From NCBI GenBank assembly GCA_016699675.1, contig CP064985.1, positions 1,364,001 to 1,428,000 of the forward strand: a stretch of 64,000 bases of DNA, read 5' to 3'. Origin of the DNA: Austwickia sp. Its GTDB lineage: Bacteria; Actinomycetota; Actinomycetes; Actinomycetales; Dermatophilaceae. The notes below the pieces were generated by a model that worked only from the letters and a program-made list of their open reading frames with translations, was not told the origin of the DNA and searched no databases. The translations under genes and the position numbers were made by a program. Shown piece by piece: positions 38,714 to 47,822 of the stretch (position 1 is its first letter; the number at the start of each line of letters is the position of its first letter).

Positions 38714-39118
38714 ATGCCCAGCGCCCCCGCCGTCACCGCGACCGATTCGGCCCGGGCCGCGTCATCGCGCCGCCCGGGCGTCGAGGTGCTCGCGGAGTGC
38801 GCCACGGGCGCGGCCGTCGCCCTGCTCCCGGAGGCAGATGCCCAGGCCCAGGCCGCGGTGCTCAAGGCCCTCGCGGACCCGGTCCGGCTGCGGCTGATGC
38901 ACTACATCGCCGGGGCGCCGGGCGGTACGGCGTGCGCCTGCACCCTCCCCGACGCGCTCGGCATCGGCCAGCCCACGATGAGCCACCACCTGGCCCGGCT
39001 CGTCGACGCCGGGCTGCTCACCCGCGAGCGTCGGGGTCGGTGGGCGCACTATTCGGTCGCCACGGATGGCGTACGGCGCCAGCTCGCCGCCCTCGCGCGG
39101 CTCCTCGACGCGAGCTGA
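38714..39118 (+). CDS. ArsR-family metalloregulator
   Basis: The 134-residue winged-helix repressor has KALADPVRLRLMHYIA and the recognition helix region IGQPTMSHHLARLVDAGLL. Two cysteines in GTACACTLPDAL are likely inducer ligands, as in actinobacterial arsenite sensors. The stretch of ~45 residues before the domain is Ala-rich and may be partly non-coding. It is divergent from the arsenic operon, with its putative operators between them. Confidence 0.92.
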   Translation: MPSAPAVTATDSARAASSRRPGVEVLAECATGAAVALLPEADAQAQAAVLKALADPVRLRLMHYIAGAPGGTACACTLPDALGIGQPTMSHHLARLVDAGLLTRERRGRWAHYSVATDGVRRQLAALARLLDAS

Positions 39119-39488
39119 GCGCACCGGCCGGCCACGCCGGCCGCAGCGGCGAGGGCGCCCTCAGTTCCTGCTCGGGTGGCGGGGCGCTGCGGGTGGCGGG
39201 CTACCCGCCCTCAGGTGAGGCGCCTCACCTCACGGCGGGGGAACTCCCGTACGTTCGTGAGTCCACCCGCGCTCAGGTGAGGCGCCTCACCTCACGGCGG
39301 GTGAGCTCCCGTACGTTCGTGAGTCCACCCGCGCTCAGGTGAGGCGCCTCTCCTCACGGCGGGGGAACTCCCGTACGTTCGTGAGTCCACCCGCGCTCAG
39401 GTGAGGCGCCTCTCCTCACGGCGGGTGAGCTCCCGACGCGGTCGCGCTCGCGAGCCGCCACCCCTGGCAGGTGGTCGTCGGGCCGAAG
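39119..39488. other. intergenic region filled by a 62-bp repeat array
   Basis: No gene is supported here. The tspO-like gene ends at 39489 on the minus strand and ArsR ends at 39118. The gap holds four copies of a 62-bp unit (39210 to about 39435), with left flank from about 39168 and right flank to about 39465. Confidence 0.85.
39210..39435. repeat. 62-bp tandem repeat array, element 1
   Basis: Unit starts lie at 39210, 39272, 39334 and 39396 (the last one is shorter). The first two contain a perfect 18-bp palindrome AGGTGAGGCGCCTCACCT, e.g. 39213-39230; later copies have a changed right half. The unit also includes CTCCCGTACGTTCGTGAG. A related array at 42182-42300 has the same period and the same flanks, in the same orientation. 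Confidence 0.93.
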
Positions 39489-40274
39489 TCATCGCCGCCG
39501 CTCTCGGGCCTGCCGCGTCACCAGCAGGACGGCGACCGCGGCGGCGATGGCGGCGAACCCGAGCACCATCGACTGGGGCCGATCCGTCAGCCGGGCCACG
39601 GCCACCCAGGCCAACCCCCACGCGATCCCGGCGGCGACGAACCAGTTGCCACCGAAGACGCGGCCGAGTCGGGCCGCGACGACGACCACCGCGGCCAGCA
39701 CGACCACCGTGAGCACGGTGGGCACGACACCCGTCGCCGGCACCCCCCACGCCACCAGGGTGGCCGCGATGTTCGCGCACACCGCGACGCAGACCCAGCC
39801 GAGGTAGAGCCCGAACGTCCCGTCGACCACGGCGAGCTCCAGACGTCCCCGGGGCGGCTCCTGCGTCAACCGATCGACGATCATGGCGCAGGTCACGAGC
39901 AGGGCAATGATGACGACCACGCTGACCGCGAGCCAGCCGACCTGGGTGACCAGCAGCCACGTCGCGTTGAGCACCATGGACAGCGCGGCCAGCCAGGCGG
40001 TCCGGCGGTGGCGCTCGGTTGCCGCGTTGGCGGTGCGCCACTGCCACAGGGTGTAGGCCCCCAGGCCGAGGTAGATGACGCTCCAGATCGAGAACGCCGG
40101 GCCCGCTGGCGCGATGAGCGTCGCGTCCGCAGCCAGGTCACCGCCGGAGGACTCCGCCACCCGCGTGCCGATGACGCCGGTCCCGACCAGCGTCCCGAAG
40201 ACACAGAAGACGGCGGCGACCGTCACCGCCAGCTGGCGCACCCGGAGTCGTTGATCCACAGCGGAGTTCGTCAT
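39489..40274 (-). CDS. TspO/MBR-like tryptophan-rich membrane protein
   Basis: The 261-residue membrane protein has several segments, including VFGTLVGTGVIG, PAFSIWSVIYLGLGAYTLWQW, LNATWLLVTQVGWLAVSVVVI and FGLYLGWVCVAVCANIAATLVAW, a pattern of TspO-like (tryptophan-rich sensory) proteins in the larger bacterial form. Family members bind porphyrins or cholesterol-like ligands, but function in this subgroup is unknown. ATG 40274 is chosen by family start, ignoring a longer frame to 40481. It overlaps or directly follows the end of the TPP enzyme, whose stop is uncertain. Confidence 0.8.
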   Translation of the reverse strand: MTNSAVDQRLRVRQLAVTVAAVFCVFGTLVGTGVIGTRVAESSGGDLAADATLIAPAGPAFSIWSVIYLGLGAYTLWQWRTANAATERHRRTAWLAALSMVLNATWLLVTQVGWLAVSVVVIIALLVTCAMIVDRLTQEPPRGRLELAVVDGTFGLYLGWVCVAVCANIAATLVAWGVPATGVVPTVLTVVVLAAVVVVAARLGRVFGGNWFVAAGIAWGLAWVAVARLTDRPQSMVLGFAAIAAAVAVLLVTRQARERRR

Positions 40275-40393
40275 GGGCACAGCCTGCCGTAGCGGCCTCC
40301 AGCGGAGCGACCCCGAATCCGAGCGCGCTGAGCCGGCGAGGCCTGGGCGAACAGCCACCGGCGCCTCGACGACCGGCCGGCAACCGTGACTCA

Positions 40394-42117
40394 GGGACGT
40401 TGACCGGAGGCACGAACGGCGCGGGTGCCGGCCGCAACGCCGGGACGTCGATCTCGATGATCGACGGTCCCTGGCGGTCAATCGCGGCGGCGAGCGCCTT
40501 GTCGAAGGAGCCGGCGTCGCGGACCCGCTGATGCGGCAACTGCAGCGAACGGGCCAACACCGCGTAGTCGGGGGTCGTCAGGTCCACCCCACGGCGCGGG
40601 GCGCCGTGGGCCTGCTGCATGTTGCCCAGCACGCCGTACCCGCCGTCGTTGAACAGCGCAACGATCACGTGCGGCGCCTCCGCGGCAAGCGTGGCCAGCT
40701 CCCCGAGGTGGACGGCGAGGCCGCCGTCGCCGACGATCGCGAGGACCGGTACGTCGGGGCGGGCGACGCCCGCGCCGATCGCCATGGCCAGGCCCTGGCC
40801 GATGCCGCCGCCGGCCGCGAAGAGGTTCGTGGTCGGGTCGTAGACCTCGAGAAGCCGGTTGCCCCACGAGCTGCCCGGGATGGTGACGTCGCGGACCAGC
40901 GGCGACTCCCGCGGCAGCCGGACCCGCATGGCGTCGCAGATCTGGGCGTAGGCGCCGAGATCCGCGCGATGGCTCTCGCGCGCCGCCCGCGCCGCCGCGG
41001 CCACCCGCTCGGCCCAGCCCTCCTCGGCGCCGACCGCGTCGGCACCGCGGCCACCACCGGACCCTCCGGCGCGCGCGGCCAGCGCCTCCTGCAGCGCCGG
41101 CACCGCCGTCGCGGCGTCCGCGATCAGCCCCGCCGCCACCGGGAAGTTGCGGCCGATCGCCTCGGGGTCCACGTCGATCTGGATGTGCCGGCGCGGCAGG
41201 GGCAGCTCGAAGTTCTTGGTCTCGTGGGCCCGCAGGTGGCTGCCCACGGTGAGCAGGCAGTCAGCGTCGGCGATGCGGTCGGCCAGCTGCTCCTCGACGG
41301 CGAAGTTGCCGATCAGCAGCGGGTGGTCCTCGGGCACCGACCCGCGGCCGTTCGCGCCGGTGAGCACTCCCGCGCCCCACTGCTCGGCCAGCTCGGTCAG
41401 CGCCGGTCCGACCCACCGCGCACCCCCGCCGGCCCAGATCAGCGGCCGCCGTGCCTCGCTCATCAGCCGGGCCGCGGCGGCGAGATCCCGCTTGGTGGCC
41501 GTGGCCGGCTTGGGCTCGCTCCCGGTGACCTTGACCTGGTCGGCCGGGTCCGCGGTGTACTGCAGGTCGATCGGCCAGTCGATGCTCACCGGCCTGCAGG
41601 GCGCTGCCCCCAGCCGCCGTACGGCCTCCGTCAGCACCCGCCGCGCGTGCGAGGCCCGCTCCACCCGCAGCGCCGCCCCCGAGACCGCCGCGAGCATCTC
41701 CAGCTGCCGCGGCACCTCGTGGTAGACGCCGCGGTCCTCGCCGAGGTACGTCGAGTCGATGTTGCCCGTCACGTGCAGCACCCGGCTCTGCGCGGTGAGC
41801 GCCTCCAGCATCGCGCCCGCGGCGTTCCCGGCGCCGGTCCCGGTCTAGGTCAGCGCTACCCCGATGCCGCCGGTGGCCCGGGCGTAGCCGTCCGCGGCGT
41901 TGACCGCCGCCGCCTCGTGCCGCACCGGCACGAACCGCAGCTCCCGATCCACGGCCTCGACCAGCGGGATGTTATGGATGCTGATGACCCCGAACGCCAC
42001 CGACACCCCTGCGGCGCGCATCACCTCGGCGAGGATGTCGCCGCCGGTGGGGCCGTCCGTGGTCAGCTTCGCGGTGGGCAGTTCGCTGGCCTCGGTGGTG
42101 GTGTGCTTGTCGGTCAC
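40394..42117 (-). pseudogene. thiamine-diphosphate-dependent decarboxylase-like enzyme, interrupted by TAG
   Basis: N-terminal segments include GGDILAEVMRAAGVSVAFG and FVPVRHEAAAVNAADGYARATGG. An in-frame TAG (41846-41848) falls where the family has Ser in ALT-S-TGTGAGNAAGAMLEA. Downstream in the same frame come the central domain and the TPP-binding C-terminal domain (AIVGDGGLAVHLGELATLA...LFNDGGYGVLGNMQ). This matches benzoylformate decarboxylase/acetolactate synthase-like enzymes. The GTG at 42117 follows AAAGG. The end is unclear: the frame runs to 40138 inside tspO, whereas a TGA one frame over at 40391-40393 would end it at the usual length. It is a nonsense mutation or a base-call error. 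Confidence 0.78.
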
Positions 42118-42148
42118 GACGCCGCCTTTCGCTCGGGGTGGGCTCATC

Positions 42149-42300
42149 GGGTCGCGGGGCGCTGCGAGTGGCTGGCCACGCCTCAGGTGAGTCGCCTCTC
42201 CTCAGGGTGGGTGAACTCCCGTCCGTACGCGAGTTCTCCCGCCGCGACGAGAGGCGCCTCCCCTCGGCGCGGTCGCCGCCGCCGAGCCGCCGTACGGCCG
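42149..42300. repeat. 62-bp repeat array, element 2 (related to 39210 array)
   Basis: GAGTCGCCTC at 42189 and GAGGCGCCTC at 42251 are 62 bp apart, the same period as element 1. The flanks match too: GCGGGGCGCTGCG on the left and GACGCGGTCG-like/GAGCCGCC on the right. It has the same orientation as element 1. This sits upstream of the TPP enzyme start and leaves a roughly 120-bp remnant before the S41 gene at 42424. Confidence 0.82.
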
Positions 42301-42423
42301 TGCGGCACACCCGGGTCCCCTCGGCGGCGTCGCGCCGCCCAGCCGCCGTACGACCTTGGGGGGAGCCCAACCTCCGCCCCTCGCCCGATGGCACGGCGGG
42401 TGCGCTCCGGCGACAGTGAGGTC

Positions 42424-43476
42424 ATGGACCAGCTCGGACAGCCCGCCGCCGCCAACGACGCCAGCCGGCCCGGGGACAGCGCCCACGAGCCACGGCGCCG
42501 CCCCCGCCGCTGGCTGCGCTGGGTGGGCGCCACGCTCGCAGCCCTGATCGCCGTGGTCCTGCTCGCCGTGTGGCAGCTCGGGCCGCGCTACGGCCTGTAC
42601 CTGGTGCCCCCGTCGCCGCAGGCCTACGCCGATGACGCGCTCAACACGATGGATTCGGGGTACTTCGCGCGTGGGCCCGAGTGGGACCGCGCCCGGGCCA
42701 AGGCCGTCGCGGACACGCGGGGGGCGGACAGCTACGAGCAGACCCTGCCGCCGCTGCGGGAGGCGCTCGCGGTCGCCGGCGGCAAGCACTCGACGATCTT
42801 CCCCGCCGGGCAGCAGCTCTCCAGTGTCGACACGGAGCGCCCCATGCCCGCGTTCACCCAGGCGGACGGCATCGCCACCGTCACCGTGCCGAAGGTGAGC
42901 GCGGACGACCCGACGTTCACGAAGAGCTACGCCACGACGATGGCCGACGGCATCGACGCCCGCCAGGCGCAGGCGAGCTGCGGATGGATCGTCGACGCCC
43001 GGCAGAACCACGGCGGCGACATGCGCCCCATGCTGGCCGGCCTGACCCCGCTGCTCGCCGACGGAAAGATCGGGGGGTTCGTCGACCGCGACGGCCGTAC
43101 GACGACCCTCGCCGTCGCGGGCGGAAGCGTGCGGCTGGGCGACAACGAGGCCGCCTCGGTCAGCGCCCACGCCAAGTCCGGGCGCCCGGTCGCGGTCCTG
43201 CAGGGCCCCGACACCGGCAGCTCGGGCGAGGTCGTCGTCCTCGCCTTCAAGGGCGCACCGGGCGCTCGGTCGTTCGGCGCCCCCACCGCAGGCTACTCCT
43301 CGGCGAACCAGACCATCCGCCTGTACGACGGCACCCAGATGCTCTTGACCTCGGCCGTCGACATCGACCGGACCGGCACGACGTACGGCGAGCGCGTCGC
43401 CCCCGACCAGGCGACCCCCGTCGATTCCGCCGAGCAGGCGGCGACCGCCTGGCTGCGCCAGCAGTGCGGCCGCTGA
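42424..43476 (+). CDS. membrane-anchored S41-type peptidase-like protein
   Basis: The 350-residue product has a basic N-terminus, one transmembrane anchor (WVGATLAALIAVVLLAVW) and an extracellular part with an S41 (C-terminal processing protease) fold: WIVDARQNHGGDM and GPDTGSSGEVVVLAFKG, where the Ser of GSSGE is the expected nucleophile. Substrates are unknown. The family contains housekeeping and secreted members; this one lacks a PDZ domain. No partner gene is nearby. Confidence 0.8.
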   Translation: MDQLGQPAAANDASRPGDSAHEPRRRPRRWLRWVGATLAALIAVVLLAVWQLGPRYGLYLVPPSPQAYADDALNTMDSGYFARGPEWDRARAKAVADTRGADSYEQTLPPLREALAVAGGKHSTIFPAGQQLSSVDTERPMPAFTQADGIATVTVPKVSADDPTFTKSYATTMADGIDARQAQASCGWIVDARQNHGGDMRPMLAGLTPLLADGKIGGFVDRDGRTTTLAVAGGSVRLGDNEAASVSAHAKSGRPVAVLQGPDTGSSGEVVVLAFKGAPGARSFGAPTAGYSSANQTIRLYDGTQMLLTSAVDIDRTGTTYGERVAPDQATPVDSAEQAATAWLRQQCGR

Positions 43477-43588
43477 GGACTACCCTCTCGCCGTACGGGG
43501 TTCGCTCGACGCCCCCCGCCGACCCAGCCACCGCGAGCCAACCGCGCGCTCCCCCAAAGCGCCGAGCCCTGCGACGAAGGACGACGCC

Positions 43589-44029
43589 ATGAGCCAGTTG
43601 ACCGCCCGCAACCCCGAGTTCGCCGCCGTCGTCCGCGATTCCTTCGCCCGGCAGGGTCTGATGGCCACGCTCGGCGCCGAGCTGACCGTGGTCGAGCCCG
43701 GCCACGTCACGATCGCGGTGCCCTTCGACGACCGGCTGAGCCAGCAGCAGGGCTTCTTCCACGGCGGGGTGACGACATCCATCGTGGACTCCAGCTGCGG
43801 CTATTCGGCGCTGACCCTGATGGCGGCCGGGTCGGAGGTGCTGACGGTCGAGTTCAAGATCAACCTGTTCGCCCCGGCCGCGGGCGAGCGCCTGATTGCG
43901 CGGGGCCGGGTGGTGCGCGGCGGCCGGACGATCACGGTGTGCCAGGGGGACGCGTACGCCGTGCGCGGCGGCAGCGAGACGCACTGCGCGACCATGGTCG
44001 CCACGATGATGCGCGTCGAGACGGCCTGA
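43589..44029 (+). CDS. PaaI-type hotdog thioesterase
   Basis: The 146-residue hotdog-fold protein has QQGFFHGGVTTSIVDSSCGYSAL, the HGG motif of PaaI-type acyl-CoA thioesterases, followed by VLTVEFKINLFAPAAGERL. Such enzymes hydrolyse aryl- or acyl-CoA thioesters. The start is ATG 43589 with GAAGGACGACGCC upstream. It is followed six bases later by a GNAT gene, likely in one transcript. Confidence 0.88.
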   Translation: MSQLTARNPEFAAVVRDSFARQGLMATLGAELTVVEPGHVTIAVPFDDRLSQQQGFFHGGVTTSIVDSSCGYSALTLMAAGSEVLTVEFKINLFAPAAGERLIARGRVVRGGRTITVCQGDAYAVRGGSETHCATMVATMMRVETA

Positions 44030-44034
44030 GACCC

Positions 44035-44676
44035 ATGAACCTGGCGACGACCACCGACGGCGAGTCGAGCCCGGCGGCATGGCGCATCCGGGCCGCAACT
44101 CCGGTCGACGGGGCAGCGATTGAGCGGCTGCACCTGGCCGCGTTCCCCGAGGAGGGCCCGCAGATCGTCGACCTCTTGCGGTCCCTCGCGCCGGCCACCC
44201 GAGCGTCTTTCGTGGCCGTCGCCGCGCTCGTCGAGACCACCGAGCCCGACCTGGAGCCCGTCATCGGCCACGTGCAGCTCAGCCGGGGCTGGGTCGACGC
44301 TCGACGCGCCCTCGTCGAGGTGCTCGTGCTGTCCCCCCTCGGCGTTGACCCGGCCCACCAGGGGCACGGCATCGGCGCGGCGCTGGTCGGCGCGGCCCTG
44401 GAGTGGGCGCGGGCGCACGCCGTAGCGGGCGTCTTCCTGGAAGGCGACCCCGGCTACTACGGCCGACTGGGCTTCGAGCCGGCGGCGCGGCACCACGTGA
44501 CCCCGCCGTCCGAGCGGATCCCGGCGGCGGCCTGCCAGCTCGTCGTCACCGGCGAGTGGCCGGCGTGGCTGCGCGGCCGGCTCGTCTACGCGGAGGCGTT
44601 CTGGGCGACCGACACCGTGGGGCTGCGGGACCCGTTGCTGGCGGAGCTGGAGACCCGATTCGGCGCGCCGTCCTAG
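44035..44676 (+). CDS. GNAT-family N-acetyltransferase
   Basis: The 213-residue acetyltransferase has a central acetyl-CoA-binding region LVEVLVLSPLGVDPAHQGHGIGAALVGAALEWA and YYGRLGFEPA, typical of GNAT enzymes (COG3153-like). Substrate is unknown. It begins six bases after the thioesterase. Its TAG stop shares CTAG (44673-44676) with the stop of the converging gluconate-type permease. Confidence 0.87.
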   Translation: MNLATTTDGESSPAAWRIRAATPVDGAAIERLHLAAFPEEGPQIVDLLRSLAPATRASFVAVAALVETTEPDLEPVIGHVQLSRGWVDARRALVEVLVLSPLGVDPAHQGHGIGAALVGAALEWARAHAVAGVFLEGDPGYYGRLGFEPAARHHVTPPSERIPAAACQLVVTGEWPAWLRGRLVYAEAFWATDTVGLRDPLLAELETRFGAPS

Positions 44677-46142
44677 GCGACCACCGCGACGAGCATCACC
44701 AGCGGCAGCGACACCAACGAGGCGATGGTCGTCACGGTCGTCATGGTCTTCAGGCTGCCCTGCGTGGTCAGGCCCAGCAGCGACTTGAACATCCAGAAGA
44801 AGTTGCTGTTGACGTGCAGCGCGAACAGGGCACCCGACGCGATGGCCAGCCCGATCGCCACCGGCGCGACGTCGATGGAGGACAGGATCGGGGCGATGAT
44901 CCCGGCCCCCGTGATCGCCGCCACCGACACCGAGCCGATCGCCAGGTGCAGCACCGCGGCGATGAACCAGGCCAGCAGAATGCTCAGGACGATGGGGGCG
45001 CCGGCGTCCGCGCTGAACAGGCCGCCGAGGATCTTCGCCAGGCCGGTCGCCTTGATCACGGCGCCGAGCGAGCCGCCGATGCCCGTGACGAGGAGGATCT
45101 CCCCGGAGGTGTGCAGGCCGTCGGAGAAGGCCTCGTCCGTGCGGTCCTTGCCGACGCTGCGGCGGGCGAGGAGGTAGGCCCCCACCAGGCCGGTGAACAG
45201 TGCGATGTTCGCGTTGCCGACGAAGTCGATGACGTCGTTGGTGAAGCCCGCCAGTTCCGCGAACGCGCCGAAGGCGATCATGAGCAGCGGCACGATGATC
45301 GGCAGCATCGAGACGGCCAGCGGCGGCCCGTGCGGGGCGTCCTCTACGTCGGCGACCTCGACCTCGGCGGCCCGGTCCGGCGCGACCGGGCGCCCGTCCG
45401 CGGTCGCGACATGGTGCGCCTCGGCCGGCCCGGCCTGGTGCCCTTCGGCCACGTGGGCCGCCGCGACCGGTGCGCCCTCGTTCGCCTCCATGTCCCGCAG
45501 GGCCTCGTCCTGCTCCTCGTCGGTGGCTGGGTTCCACCAGCCGAACCGCAGCATGGAGCGGAAGATCAGCGTGGTCAGCAGGGCGGTGAGGGGGCCGATG
45601 ACGATGCCGTAGAGCAGGTAGGTCCCCAGCGGGATCTTGAGCAGTCCGGCGATGGAGATCGCAGACAGCCCCGGCACCACGAACACGTAGCCGCAGAAGA
45701 TGCCCGTGCCGAGCGCGCCCGCCATGAGACCCAGCCCCTTGGGGCCGATGTGCGGAGCGGCCTGGCGCGCCACCGGGGCGGCGAGGACGACCTGCACGTC
45801 GACGTAGATCGAGGGGAAGATCGTCGCCAGGGACATCGCGAGCGCATAGGGGATGCGGCGCGGCCCGAAGACCCGCAGCAGCACCTGGACGATCCTGCGG
45901 AAGGTGCCGGTCGTGTGCAGCAGCGACCCGATCAACACTCCGAAGCCGATCAGCAGGCCGACGCTGGCCATGATGCTGCCGAACCCCTCGGTGATGGCCT
46001 TGACGGTCCCGGCGAAGCCCACGCCGGCAGCCAGCCCCAGATAGAGGCAGCCGACGATGAGGGAGATGATCGGGTCCACCTTGGCCTTGATGATCAACAG
46101 GACCACCACCGCGATGGCTATGGCGGTGTGCATCGCGACCAT
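44673..46142 (-). CDS. GntP-family permease
   Basis: The 489-residue membrane protein shows about 12 hydrophobic segments and GntP-family features: YALAMSLATIFPSIYVDVQVVLAAPVA, GIFCGYVFVVPGLSAISIAG and AVLHLAIGSVSVAAITGAGIIAP. An acidic, His-rich cytoplasmic loop (about 215-270) is inserted in the middle. Members transport gluconate or related sugar acids with protons; the substrate here is not determined. The last base region overlaps the GNAT gene stop on the opposite strand. Confidence 0.85.
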   Translation of the reverse strand: MVAMHTAIAIAVVVLLIIKAKVDPIISLIVGCLYLGLAAGVGFAGTVKAITEGFGSIMASVGLLIGFGVLIGSLLHTTGTFRRIVQVLLRVFGPRRIPYALAMSLATIFPSIYVDVQVVLAAPVARQAAPHIGPKGLGLMAGALGTGIFCGYVFVVPGLSAISIAGLLKIPLGTYLLYGIVIGPLTALLTTLIFRSMLRFGWWNPATDEEQDEALRDMEANEGAPVAAAHVAEGHQAGPAEAHHVATADGRPVAPDRAAEVEVADVEDAPHGPPLAVSMLPIIVPLLMIAFGAFAELAGFTNDVIDFVGNANIALFTGLVGAYLLARRSVGKDRTDEAFSDGLHTSGEILLVTGIGGSLGAVIKATGLAKILGGLFSADAGAPIVLSILLAWFIAAVLHLAIGSVSVAAITGAGIIAPILSSIDVAPVAIGLAIASGALFALHVNSNFFWMFKSLLGLTTQGSLKTMTTVTTIASLVSLPLVMLVAVVA

Positions 46143-46285
46143 GCGATCTCCTTAGTGCCGGAACCCGATCGGGGTGCTGACGCTAGCGCCGTCCGGCCGA
46201 CCCGGCTAGTTACCCGCCGGGGTCGAGGGGCCGCCCCCGCTCGCCGACGCCCATCCTGGACGCGACTTGACCCGATTATCGCTAT

Positions 46286-46300
46286 TGGTAATCCTTCTCA
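46286..46300. promoter_or_regulatory. Zur-box-like operator adjacent to the AztD start
   Basis: The complement strand reads TGAGAAGGATTACCA, matching about 12 of 15 positions of the actinobacterial Zur consensus TGAaAatGatttTCA as I remember it. It ends only 2 bp before the ATG at 46303, where there is no Shine-Dalgarno, so the transcript may be leaderless and the box may overlap the promoter. The AT-rich stretch is conspicuous in a GC-rich region. Confidence 0.55.
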
Positions 46301-46302
46301 TT

Positions 46303-47619
46303 ATGAGTCGAGCCATCCTTCGCGTCCCCCTCCTCCTCGGCAGCGTCGCGCTCTGCGCCGCGGCCTGCGCCCAAGCCCCCGCCCCCGCCGGCAACACCGC
46401 GGCCAACAGCGCCGCCACCTCGGGCGCGAGCACCGCAGCCGCCCCGACGTACAGTCCCGTCCCGGAGGCGACCACCACCGCCGCGGCCCCGAGCGGGACG
46501 CCGAGCGCCGCGGAGGTCAGGGCGCGGTCGCCGCGGCTCGCGCTCAGCTACGACGGCGGCGTGCTCGTCCTCGACGCCCTGACCGGCAAGGTCCTCGGCG
46601 ACCTACCCGCCAAGGGCTTCACGCGGCTGAACCCCGCCGGCGACGAGCGGCACGTCCTGCTCACCGAGGGCGACGCCTTCCGGGTGCTCGACCTCGGGGC
46701 GTGGTCGGAGCCGCACGGCGACCACGCGCACCGGTACGCCGGGGACCCGCGCCCCACCGACCTCGCCTTCGCCAGCAAGAAGCCCGGTCACGCCGTGGTG
46801 CACGACGGCAAGACGGTGCTGTACGGCGACGGCAACGGCAAGGTGGAGAGCTTCGCCTCGGCGGACCTGCTGGCCGGCAAGGCACCCAAGACCCAGGTCT
46901 GGACCGACCCGAGTCCGCACCACGGCGTCGCGGTGATCCGCGCCGACGGCACGATGCTGACCACCAAGGGCGACGCCAAGAAGCGCGACGGCGTGGTGAT
47001 CCTCGACGCCGCCCGCGCCAAGATCGCCGAGAGTTCCGACTGCCCGGGCGTCCACGGCGAGGCGGCCGCGGCGGATCACGTGCTGGCGGTCGGCTGCGAG
47101 AACGGGATCCTCATCGTCAAGGGCACCCAGATCACCAAGGTGGCATCGCCCGACGCTTACGGCCGCATCGGCAACCAGGCGGGCTCCGAGAAGTCCCCGG
47201 TCATCCTCGGCGACTACAAGGTCGACAAGTCGGCCGAGCTCGAGCGGCCGAAGCGCATCTCCCTCACCGACACCCGCACGAACTCCCTGAAGCTCGTCGA
47301 CCTGCCGGCCAGCTACTCGTTCCGCTCGTTGCGCCGCACCCCGACCGGCGACGGGCTGGTGCTCGGCACCGACGGCGTGCTGCGCGTCATCGACGTCCAG
47401 GCGGCCAAGGTCGGCCGCGAGATCCCCGTGACGAAGTCCTGGGACGAGCCGGTGGACTGGCAGAAGCCCCGGCCGGCGATCCACGTGCAGGACGGTACGG
47501 CGTACGTGACCGAGCCGGCCGAGCGGCTGCTGCACCTCGTCGACCTGGAGTCGGGCAAGCTCGTCAAGACCGTGCAGCTGCCGCGGGTGCCCAACGAGAT
47601 CACCGGCACGCGCGGCTGA
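46303..47619 (+). CDS. aztD: AztD-like zinc metallochaperone
   Basis: The 438-residue exported protein starts with a signal peptide and a Cys-containing cleavage region (LCAAACAQ), possibly lipid-anchored. The mature part is a beta-propeller with zinc-ligand-like stretches EPHGDHAHRY and DCPGVHGEAAA. This pattern matches AztD, the periplasmic/extracellular chaperone that passes zinc to AztC of the AztABC importer. No aztABC genes are in this window, so it is an orphan here. A Zur-like box sits directly upstream. Confidence 0.75.
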   Translation: MSRAILRVPLLLGSVALCAAACAQAPAPAGNTAANSAATSGASTAAAPTYSPVPEATTTAAAPSGTPSAAEVRARSPRLALSYDGGVLVLDALTGKVLGDLPAKGFTRLNPAGDERHVLLTEGDAFRVLDLGAWSEPHGDHAHRYAGDPRPTDLAFASKKPGHAVVHDGKTVLYGDGNGKVESFASADLLAGKAPKTQVWTDPSPHHGVAVIRADGTMLTTKGDAKKRDGVVILDAARAKIAESSDCPGVHGEAAAADHVLAVGCENGILIVKGTQITKVASPDAYGRIGNQAGSEKSPVILGDYKVDKSAELERPKRISLTDTRTNSLKLVDLPASYSFRSLRRTPTGDGLVLGTDGVLRVIDVQAAKVGREIPVTKSWDEPVDWQKPRPAIHVQDGTAYVTEPAERLLHLVDLESGKLVKTVQLPRVPNEITGTRG

Positions 47620-47628
47620 CCGTCGCCG

Positions 47629-47722
47629 CTCCGAACGGAGACCTACCGGCGCCCTGAGGCGTCGCCGCTCCGTTCGGAGGCAGTTGCCCCGGCCCCCTGG
47701 GGCGTCGCCGCTCCGTTCGGAG
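47629..47722. repeat. three short CTCCG-N2-CGGAG palindromes
   Basis: Palindromes CTCCGAACGGAG or CTCCGTTCGGAG lie at 47629-47640, 47668-47679 and 47711-47722, each preceded by GTCGCCG. They follow the AztD stop closely and precede the SDR start by 100 bp. They may be transcription-stopping hairpins, or protein-binding sites for the SDR promoter. Confidence 0.8.
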
Positions 47723-47822
47723 CGTCGGCGGCGGGGAGAAGTCCACCCCGCCCGGCGTACCCGCGATGCCTCGGCGCGGAATACTCGGGAACGCCGTACC
47801 CCTCGCGAGAACGGAGCTCCCC

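Noticed and set aside
39210..39435. CRISPR-like array
   Set aside because: Units are directly adjacent (62 bp) with no unique spacers and no cas genes nearby.
40138..40393. Extension of the TPP enzyme into the tspO gene
   Set aside because: The extension is Arg/Gly-rich with no family match and overlaps the well-supported tspO start.
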